From: CAYJAZ01 sp964370095
Lineage (GTDB): Bacteria > Desulfobacterota > Desulfovibrionia > Desulfovibrionales > Desulfovibrionaceae
Direction: 5' to 3'
Length of the DNA stretch: 26,477 bases
NCBI GenBank assembly: GCA_964370095.1
Contig: CAYJHJ010000025.1
Coordinates: 1-26,477, forward strand
This document shows, piece after piece, positions 16,813 to 23,053 of this stretch (position 1 is its first letter; every line of letters begins with the position of its first letter). The translations under genes and the position numbers were made by a program. Under the pieces are notes generated by a model. It saw only the letters and a list, made by a program, of their open reading frames with translations. It was not told the DNA's origin and made no database searches.

Positions 16813-18630
16813 TTATATTTTTCTTTTATGTTTTGTGTTATTGCCTCTATCCTTAACCTTTTCATTTCTTTTTTCGTTTGGATTTCCCTTAGATTCCATC
16901 AAAAGATAATGTTGTTTTAGCCTTTGAGCATCAGTTTTTGCCACATAGATTTTATTGCCTTCTGCATCACATTCTGAATAATAATAAGCTGTTGCAACTG
17001 TTGTTGGGGTTGGAATAAAGCATTGCACTTGTTGTGGCTTCCAATTTCTTTCTTTAAGCCAATTTTTTAGTTCAAGCATATCTTTTTCTGTGCAGGCAGG
17101 AAATGCTGACATCAAATACGGTATAACATATTGTTCTTTATGCACATTTTTTGATTGAGCATAAAAAGCATCCAAAAATCTTTCAAATAAATCCATATTG
17201 GGTTTTCGCATATCTTTTAGAATGTGTGAAACACAATGTTCAGGGGCGACTTTTAATTGACCGCCTGTAAATTCGCCTGTATATGCATCAAGGGCGACCT
17301 TATCTTTTAAAGCAAGATCAAAGCGAATTCCGCTTGCAACCCGCACACTTTTGACATTGTTCACATTCTTTGCTTCACGTAAAAGATAGATATGCTCTTT
17401 TTGGTTTACTTCAAAAAATTTGCATACAGTAGGAAACATACAGCTTGAACGCTTGCAATTCTCAGTTTTTCCGGCACATTTTGCCTGCCACATATTTGCA
17501 GAAGGCCCACCAATATCGCTTATATGCCCGTGAAATTTTGGAAGATTGTTCAAGCTTTCAATCTCTTTTAAAATTGATTCTTCAGAGCGTGATGAAATAT
17601 GCCTTGATTGATGAATTGCCAAAGAACAAAAAGAGCAACCCCCTCCGCAACCTCTATGCGAAGTGATGGAAGTTTGCATCATCTCAACAGCAGGAATTTT
17701 TTCCTTATAAGAAAAATGCGGTAAGCGTGTATAGGGCAAGGCATAAAGAGCATCAAGTTCTTCAGTTGTGAGGGAGTTTGATGGTTCTTCCAACAAAACT
17801 GCCCTATCACTAAAAACTTGTATTGCTTTTTTATTTGCTTGATGAACCTGCTGTTCAAGCATAAGTGTGGCTTCAACAAGAAGCTTTTTATCATTTAAAA
17901 TCTCTTCATGCGAAGGCAAAATCATAGCATTTGGATAGTCTTCAATTTCTTTTGCCTTTATAATGCGTGCTGTTCCCTTAATATTTTTCAAAACATCTTG
18001 AACTGACTCGTATTCTTTTTTATTATCAAGTTTTTGTGCTACTTCCAGGATGGATTTTTCGCCCATACCATAAAGCAAAAGATCAAGTTTTGCATCAGGC
18101 AAAAGTGATTTTTTAAGGCTGTCCGTCCAAAAATCGTAATGCGAAACTCTTCTCAGGCTTGCTTCAATTCCGCCTGCAACTAAAGGAATTTTAGGAAAAG
18201 CCCTTTTAATCATATTTGCATAAACGCTTACTGCCCTATTTGGCCTTGCACCGGATTTTCCGCCGGGTGTATATGCATCATCAGAGCGTTTTTTCCTAAA
18301 TGCTGTATAGTGTGCAAGCATGGAATCAATCGCCCCTGCTGAAATTCCAACAAAAAGCCTTGGCCTTCCCATCACAAGAAAATCTTCAAGTTTTTCCCAA
18401 TTTGGTTGAGCAATAATGCCCACCCTATAGCCTTGGCTTTCCAAATATCTTCCTAAAAGGGCCGAAGCAAAAGCAGGATGATCTATATAGGCATCGCCTG
18501 AAACAAGAAGGATATCAAGTTCACTCCACCCTCTATCCTCCATTTCCTTTCTTGACATAGGTAAGAATGATGGCAAAAATTGAGCTTTATTCTTTCTTTC
18601 TTGATTATTTTTATTTCTATTGTTTTGCAT
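16813..18630 (-). CDS. ygiQ: YgiQ family (UPF0313) radical SAM protein
   Basis: A 605-residue radical SAM protein of unknown reaction. Family hallmarks: FLPMSRKEMEDRGW near the N terminus, SGDAYIDHPAF, GIIAQPNWEKLEDF, the long spacer with TPGGKSGARPNRA, and the iron-sulfur motif C328-GGG-C332-SF-C335 in SHRGCGGGCSFCSLAIH. The conserved VQCFIPTPTTVATAYYY lies towards the C terminus, and the tail is lysine-rich. ATG 18630 is taken as start, with only a weak AAGAG upstream; a later Met25 is in the conserved FLPM motif, so the start cannot be later. It is the first gene of a probable ygiQ-pbpC(-TolC) unit and is divergent from folD. The window gives no clue to its substrate. Confidence 0.95.
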   Translation of the reverse strand: MQNNRNKNNQERKNKAQFLPSFLPMSRKEMEDRGWSELDILLVSGDAYIDHPAFASALLGRYLESQGYRVGIIAQPNWEKLEDFLVMGRPRLFVGISAGAIDSMLAHYTAFRKKRSDDAYTPGGKSGARPNRAVSVYANMIKRAFPKIPLVAGGIEASLRRVSHYDFWTDSLKKSLLPDAKLDLLLYGMGEKSILEVAQKLDNKKEYESVQDVLKNIKGTARIIKAKEIEDYPNAMILPSHEEILNDKKLLVEATLMLEQQVHQANKKAIQVFSDRAVLLEEPSNSLTTEELDALYALPYTRLPHFSYKEKIPAVEMMQTSITSHRGCGGGCSFCSLAIHQSRHISSRSEESILKEIESLNNLPKFHGHISDIGGPSANMWQAKCAGKTENCKRSSCMFPTVCKFFEVNQKEHIYLLREAKNVNNVKSVRVASGIRFDLALKDKVALDAYTGEFTGGQLKVAPEHCVSHILKDMRKPNMDLFERFLDAFYAQSKNVHKEQYVIPYLMSAFPACTEKDMLELKNWLKERNWKPQQVQCFIPTPTTVATAYYYSECDAEGNKIYVAKTDAQRLKQHYLLMESKGNPNEKRNEKVKDRGNNTKHKRKI

Positions 18631-18710
18631 AGCACACTCTTTTCATATTTCAACTTTATTTAGCACATTCTTAGATAAAAGACAAATTTTTACTCTTATG
18701 AATAATTTTT

Positions 18711-18739
18711 TTGACTTTTACTATAAAAACGATTATTTT
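18711..18739 (+). promoter_or_regulatory. folD: Probable promoter of folD
   Basis: TTGACT (18711-18716), 17 bases, TATTTT (18734-18739), in the 177-base divergent region. Initiation near 18746 gives a leader of about 62 bases. The -10 is imperfect. Confidence 0.5.
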
Positions 18740-18770
18740 AATTAACAGATACTTTAATTAATCAGCTACT
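18737..18770. repeat. Tandem imperfect 17/18-bp repeat at the folD start site
   Basis: TTTAATTAACAGATACT (18737-18753) is followed at once by TTTAATTAATCAGCTACT (18753-18770). They share TTTAATTAA and CAG-TACT. Each copy holds the palindrome TTAATTAA. The pair covers the expected transcription start of folD, which suits paired operator sites (inference). Confidence 0.45.
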
Positions 18771-18807
18771 TTTTTTTAGCATAAAATAATTTTATAAGGA
18801 AGTTATC

Positions 18808-19653
18808 ATGATTCTTTTAGACGGAAATCTTACTTCACAAAAAGTTAAGGATAGACTTAAAAAATCCTTAGAAAACAATGAAGTTGAGCAACCACATTTA
18901 GTTGTAATTTTAGTGGGCGAAGATCCTGCTTCACAAGTATATGTGCGAAACAAAGAAAAAGCCTGCGAATATGTGGGCATAAAATCCACCACGTATAAGC
19001 TTGCAGCCGATATTAAGCAAGAGGAATTGACAGCCCTTATCCATAAATTAAACAATGATGATGATGTTGACGGCATTTTATTGCAACTTCCTCTTCCTAA
19101 AGGCCTTGATTCACAAGCCTGCCTTGAAGAAATAAACCCCTTGAAAGATGTTGACGGCTTGCACCCAGAAAATCAAGGCAGATTAGCTATCGGCCTTCCC
19201 GGCCTTCGCCCTTGCACTCCATCAGGTTGCATGACAATTTTAGAAGAATATAATATTTCGCCTGCCGGCAAAAATGTGGTTGTGCTTGGCAGAAGCAATC
19301 TTGTAGGAAAACCTGTTGCTGTTATGATGACTGCCGCAGATGCCACAGTTACGCATTGTCATTCAAAAACACAAAACTTGAAAGAAGTTTGCAAACAAGC
19401 AGACATCTTGGTTGCCGCAATAGGTAAGCCAAAATTTGTAACGCGTGAATACGTAAAAAAAGATGCTGTTATTATTGATGTTGGCATCAATCGCACTGAA
19501 GAGGGCCTTTGCGGAGATGTTGATTTTAAAGATTTAGAAGACATTGCAAGTGCTATGACACCTGTTCCAAAAGGAATTGGGCCTATGACTATTGCTCAAC
19601 TTCTTGTAAACACTTTTGAAGCAAAGAAATTAAGAAAAGCAAAAAAGGCTTAA
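18808..19653 (+). CDS. folD: FolD, methylene-tetrahydrofolate dehydrogenase/cyclohydrolase
   Basis: Bifunctional one-carbon enzyme interconverting 5,10-methylene-, 5,10-methenyl- and 10-formyl-tetrahydrofolate with NADP. The 281-residue product has the catalytic lysine K49 in YVRNKEKACEYVGI, DGILLQLPLP, DVDGLHPENQGRL, PCTPSG, and the dinucleotide-binding VVLGRSNLVGKP. The C-terminal family motif PVPGGVGPMT appears here as PVPKGIGPMT, a Gly-to-Lys change at one position. AAGGA (18796-18800) precedes ATG 18808. The lpxI gene starts 4 bases after the stop, so the two share a transcript. Length is normal. Confidence 0.97.
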   Translation: MILLDGNLTSQKVKDRLKKSLENNEVEQPHLVVILVGEDPASQVYVRNKEKACEYVGIKSTTYKLAADIKQEELTALIHKLNNDDDVDGILLQLPLPKGLDSQACLEEINPLKDVDGLHPENQGRLAIGLPGLRPCTPSGCMTILEEYNISPAGKNVVVLGRSNLVGKPVAVMMTAADATVTHCHSKTQNLKEVCKQADILVAAIGKPKFVTREYVKKDAVIIDVGINRTEEGLCGDVDFKDLEDIASAMTPVPKGIGPMTIAQLLVNTFEAKKLRKAKKA

Positions 19654-19657
19654 TTAC

Positions 19658-20470
19658 ATGCAAACCATAGGTATTATTGCAGGAAGTGGGGCATTGCCTC
19701 GTGTTATCATTGAAGAATGTCATAAGCAAGGCATTAAAGTTTCAGTTTGTGCTCTTCAAGGGCATACAGATGAAGAAACACTTGATATGGCTGACATTTC
19801 TGAGGCATTCCCTCTTGGACAATTTGGTAAGATGATAAAATTCTTCCATAATCAAAATATAGATAAAGTCTGCTTTGCTGGAGCTATCAATAAACCTAAT
19901 ATTTTAGATATTCGCCCTGACTTTCTTGCCGCAAAAATGCTTTTTTCCTTAAAGAATAAAGGTGATGACGCTTTATTGAGAGGAATTATAGATATTCTTG
20001 AAAAAGAAAAACTTTATGTGGTTTCTGTTGCTCAATTAGTTCCTTCCTTGCTTGCACCTATTGGTGTTCTTTCAAAAACACAACCGGATGAATATCTAAA
20101 AGATACTTTAGAATATGCTCGCCCTATTTTTCAGGGTCTTGGGGCTTTTGATATTGGGCAAAGCTTGGTGGTAAAAGATAATATCATTGTTGCTGTGGAA
20201 TGTCTTGAGGGAACTGATGCCACTATAAAAAGAGGGGGCGAGCTTGGCAAAAAAGGCGATAAACCTTTAGTGCTTATTAAAATGCTGAAAAAAGGGCAAG
20301 ACGAAAGGGCAGATCTTCCTACAATTGGATTAAAAACCTTTGAAAATCTTATTGAGAATAATTATAAAGCCCTTATTCTTCACGCAAATAAAACCTTATT
20401 CTTTGATAGAGAAAAGTCAATAGAACTTGCCAATAAACACAATTTCACTATTTGGTCAATCGAAGAATAA
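19658..20470 (+). CDS. lpxI: LpxI, UDP-2,3-diacylglucosamine pyrophosphatase
   Basis: LpxI hydrolyses UDP-2,3-diacylglucosamine to lipid X in lipid A synthesis, replacing LpxH in many alpha- and deltaproteobacteria. The 270-residue product shows N-terminal IGIIAGSGALPRVIIEE and the C-terminal DUF1009 motifs: GLGAFDIGQSLVV, ECLEGTDATIKRGGELG, KPLVLIKMLKKGQDERADLPTIG and ALILHANKTLFFDRE. The ribosome site AAGG (19645-19648) is inside the 3' end of folD. It is co-oriented and almost abutting folD instead of lying between lpxA and lpxB, so lipid A genes are dispersed at least in part here. Its presence indicates an outer membrane with lipid A. Confidence 0.95.
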   Translation: MQTIGIIAGSGALPRVIIEECHKQGIKVSVCALQGHTDEETLDMADISEAFPLGQFGKMIKFFHNQNIDKVCFAGAINKPNILDIRPDFLAAKMLFSLKNKGDDALLRGIIDILEKEKLYVVSVAQLVPSLLAPIGVLSKTQPDEYLKDTLEYARPIFQGLGAFDIGQSLVVKDNIIVAVECLEGTDATIKRGGELGKKGDKPLVLIKMLKKGQDERADLPTIGLKTFENLIENNYKALILHANKTLFFDREKSIELANKHNFTIWSIEE

Positions 20471-20474
20471 ATCA

Positions 20475-20502
20475 TAGACATTTGGAGTTTCATACTTATT
20501 TT
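20475..20502 (+). promoter_or_regulatory. copA: Possible promoter of copA
   Basis: TAGACA (20475-20480), 16-base spacer, TATTTT (20497-20502) in the 62-base gap after lpxI. The hexamers match those proposed for the TolC-family gene. I saw no recognisable CueR or CsoR operator. Confidence 0.3.
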
Positions 20503-20532
20503 AATTTAAATTACTAATTTAGTGGGTGAAGT

Positions 20533-22794
20533 ATGTATACAGAGCTTTATGCAATCACAGGCATGAATTGTGCCGCATGTGCTAGGCAAATTGAAAGAAA
20601 ACTTTCAAAAATTGACGGAATTTCACAAGCTTTGGTAAATCTTGCCACAGAAAAACTTCACGTTGAATACGATCAAGCAAAAGTCAATCAAGAGCTTATC
20701 ACTTCAACTATTGATAAAATTGGCTTCTCAGCAAAAATTTGGAATCCTGAAGAAGCAAGCACAAATATTAATGATGAAAAAGAGCAAAAGCAAAAATTGC
20801 AAGTTATTTTAGCTCTTCTTTTTTCTTTACCTTTATTTTATATAGCCATGGCACCTATGGATTTTGTGGTGAAATATCTGCCCCTGCCTTTCCCCTCCTT
20901 TATCGAGCCAAACACTTTCCCACTTCGTTATGCTTTTTTTCAGCTTATTTTAGTTTTGCCTGTTATGTATATAGGAAGAAATTTTTACACAGGCGGATTT
21001 AAAGCTATATATCATAAAGCTCCGAACATGGATTCTCTTATTGCTGTTGGCACTTCAGCGGCTTTTATTTATTCAGCATATTCACTCACAAAAATTGTTG
21101 AGGGTGATATGCATTTTGTGCATCAGCTCTATTTTGAATCTGTTGCTATTATTATCGCTTTAATTTTATTAGGAAAATATTTTGAAGCTTTAGCAAGAAA
21201 AAGAACAGGCGATGCCATACGCTCGCTTATGGACCTTTCACCTAAAATGGCTTTGAAGATTGAAGATGACAATACAGAAAAACTTATTCCCATTGACTTT
21301 GTTAAAGTAGACGACAAACTTATTGTAAAACCCGGTGAAAGAATCCCCTTAGACGGTATAGTTATCAATGGCGAAAGCTATGTTGATGAAAGCATGCTCA
21401 CAGGCGAATCTAAGCCCATATCAAAAAAAGCCTCAAGCCCTGTTATTGGCGGAACATTAAATAAAAATGGCTCATTTGTTATGCAGGCAAAGAAAATCGG
21501 CAAAGATTCCACCCTTTCTCAAATTATCCGCTTAGTGGAAGATGCTCAAGCCCAAAGACCACAAATTGCAAGACTTGCAGACACAGTTTCAGGAATTTTT
21601 GTGCAAGTGGTTTTTGTTATTGCGATTATCACTGCTTTTGCTTGGTTTTTAGCAGGGGAAAGCCCCTCCTTTATTCTTCAAGTTTTTACAGCTGTTTTAT
21701 TGATCGCTTGCCCTTGTGCTTTAGGTTTGGCAACGCCAACAGCGCTTATGGTTGGCATTGGAAAAGGGGCTGAACTTGGTGTTTTAATTAAAGGAGCAGG
21801 AGCTTTAGAAATAGCTTCAAGTGCTGATACTATAGTCTTTGATAAAACAGGCACAATCACTGAAGGTAATTTTAACGTGCATGAATATTTCCTTTATAAT
21901 TTTGATTATTCAATTTCACAAGTAATAGAAATTGCCGCCGCCTTAGAATCAAAAAGCGAACATCCGCTGGCTCAAGCTATATTACTTTCCTATGATGAAG
22001 AAGGCACAAAAACAAACCCACTCATAGAAGTGATGACTGATTTTGAAGCAAGAGCAGGGCTTGGAATAACTGCAAAAATAGATGGAAAAACATACCGTCT
22101 TGGTAATTCAAATTTTATTGCAGAAATTGTGCCCCTTAAACATAGTTTAACCTTAGATATTGTAGAGCAAGGCAGAATGGGTAAATCTTTGCTTATTTTA
22201 GCAGATGAAACTTCCTGCATCGCCATGTTTGCAGTAGCAGATACATTAAGAAAAGAAGCCACAAGTACCATTGAAAAACTAAAACATATGAACATTACTC
22301 CTATTATGCTTACAGGCGATAATGCTCTCGTTGCACACAATATTGCAAGGCAAGTTGGCATAGAAGAAGTGTACTCCGATGTTTTGCCTGAAAATAAAGT
22401 AGAAAATATTGCAAAACTTCAAGAAAAAGGCAGAAAAGTTATTATGGTGGGTGATGGCATAAATGATGCACCTGCTCTTGCACTTGCTGATGTTGGCATT
22501 GCTGTTCATTCAGGCACAGACGTAGCGATGGAATCTGCTGATATTGTTCTTATGAAGCACGATATCAAACTTGTGCTTACCGCCCTTTCATTATCAAAAG
22601 CAACATTAAATAATATTAAGCAAAATCTTTTTTGGGCTTTTTGTTATAATGCTTTATGCATTCCGGCAGCAGCAGGGGTTTTATATATATTTGGCGGACC
22701 ATTGTTTAACCCCGCTTTTGCAGCCTTTGCCATGACATTTTCTTCAGTTTCCGTTGTCATGAACGCCTTAAGATTGAAGAGATTTAAGGTATAG
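20533..22794 (+). CDS. copA: CopA, Cu(+)-exporting P1B-type ATPase
   Basis: Pumps Cu(I) out across the inner membrane. The 753-residue chain has one N-terminal heavy-metal domain (GMNCAACARQIE, metal Cys pair near residue 12), about eight membrane helices, TGES in the actuator (LTGESKP), the transport motif C393-P-C395, the phosphorylated D437 in DKTGTITEGN, the HP signature EHPLAQAI, MLTGDN and GDGINDAPALALADVG near 640. YN in helix 7 and MTFSSVSVVMNA in helix 8 are the Cu(I) subgroup residues. Chaperone and regulator genes are not adjacent. It follows lpxI by 62 bases and could be a third operon member or have its own promoter. Start ATG 20533 has only a weak GGTGA site. Confidence 0.95.
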   Translation: MYTELYAITGMNCAACARQIERKLSKIDGISQALVNLATEKLHVEYDQAKVNQELITSTIDKIGFSAKIWNPEEASTNINDEKEQKQKLQVILALLFSLPLFYIAMAPMDFVVKYLPLPFPSFIEPNTFPLRYAFFQLILVLPVMYIGRNFYTGGFKAIYHKAPNMDSLIAVGTSAAFIYSAYSLTKIVEGDMHFVHQLYFESVAIIIALILLGKYFEALARKRTGDAIRSLMDLSPKMALKIEDDNTEKLIPIDFVKVDDKLIVKPGERIPLDGIVINGESYVDESMLTGESKPISKKASSPVIGGTLNKNGSFVMQAKKIGKDSTLSQIIRLVEDAQAQRPQIARLADTVSGIFVQVVFVIAIITAFAWFLAGESPSFILQVFTAVLLIACPCALGLATPTALMVGIGKGAELGVLIKGAGALEIASSADTIVFDKTGTITEGNFNVHEYFLYNFDYSISQVIEIAAALESKSEHPLAQAILLSYDEEGTKTNPLIEVMTDFEARAGLGITAKIDGKTYRLGNSNFIAEIVPLKHSLTLDIVEQGRMGKSLLILADETSCIAMFAVADTLRKEATSTIEKLKHMNITPIMLTGDNALVAHNIARQVGIEEVYSDVLPENKVENIAKLQEKGRKVIMVGDGINDAPALALADVGIAVHSGTDVAMESADIVLMKHDIKLVLTALSLSKATLNNIKQNLFWAFCYNALCIPAAAGVLYIFGGPLFNPAFAAFAMTFSSVSVVMNALRLKRFKV

Positions 22795-22804
22795 ACATTT
22801 GAAA

Positions 22805-22862
22805 AAAAATATGCTAATTAAAAAAAATTTTTAAATTTTGCTTAAAAAGCTTGCATATTTTT
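22805..22862. repeat. 10-bp inverted repeat around an A/T tract upstream of rpoB
   Basis: AAAAATATGC (22805-22814) is repeated inverted as GCATATTTTT (22853-22862). The 38 bases between are nearly all A and T, including back-to-back A and T runs. The right arm covers most of the proposed rpoB -35 box. It may be a bent, UP-element-like region or a weak terminator for copA. Confidence 0.45.
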
Positions 22863-22879
22863 AACTTTTTATATAAACT
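22851..22879 (+). promoter_or_regulatory. rpoB: Candidate promoter of rpoB
   Basis: TTGCAT (22851-22856), 17 bases, TAAACT (22874-22879). The -35 is weak, but spacing is ideal and an A/T tract lies directly upstream. A leader of about 168 bases would result. Other TATAAG-like -10 boxes near 22929-22940 have poor spacing to a -35. Confidence 0.4.
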
Positions 22880-22962
22880 TTCAAATCCTATTATCAACTA
22901 CAAGTGCTTGAAAGGAATAAAAGCATTGTATAAGTATAAGAAATAAAAAGATATTTTATAAA

Positions 22963-22990
22963 AAAAGACTGAGCTTTAGCTTTGTCTTTT
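22963..22990 (+). terminator. Terminator-like hairpin in the rpoB leader
   Basis: AAAAGAC (22963-22969) pairs with GTCTTTT (22984-22990), with a short AGC/GCT inner stem, and is followed by a pyrimidine-rich stretch. It could end copA transcripts or attenuate transcription before rpoB, whose start is 63 bases downstream. Confidence 0.5.
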
Positions 22991-23024
22991 CTCTTGTTTA
23001 AATCTTTTTGAATGACACTTTAAA

Positions 23025-23043
23025 TGCAAAAGAAAATTTTGCA
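23025..23043 (+). promoter_or_regulatory. rpoB: Hairpin abutting the rpoB ribosome-binding site
   Basis: TGCAAAA (23025-23031) and TTTTGCA (23037-23043) form a perfect 7-bp stem with loop GAAAA. The next four bases are the ribosome site GAGG (23044-23047), 6 bases before ATG 23054. It may tune access of ribosomes to the start. Confidence 0.45.
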
Positions 23044-23053
23044 GAGGTAGATC

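Noticed and set aside
21990..22361. 123-codon open frame on the minus strand inside copA
   Set aside because: It is fully opposite a well-supported copA region, has no ribosome site, no recognisable domain and the composition expected of an antisense shadow.
20474..22801. ATAGACATTTG repeated at 20474-20484 and 22791-22801, flanking copA like target-site duplications
   Set aside because: An 11-mer match is expected by chance many times in a 26-kb A+T-rich window; there is no transposase or inverted end, and copA matches its neighbours in composition.
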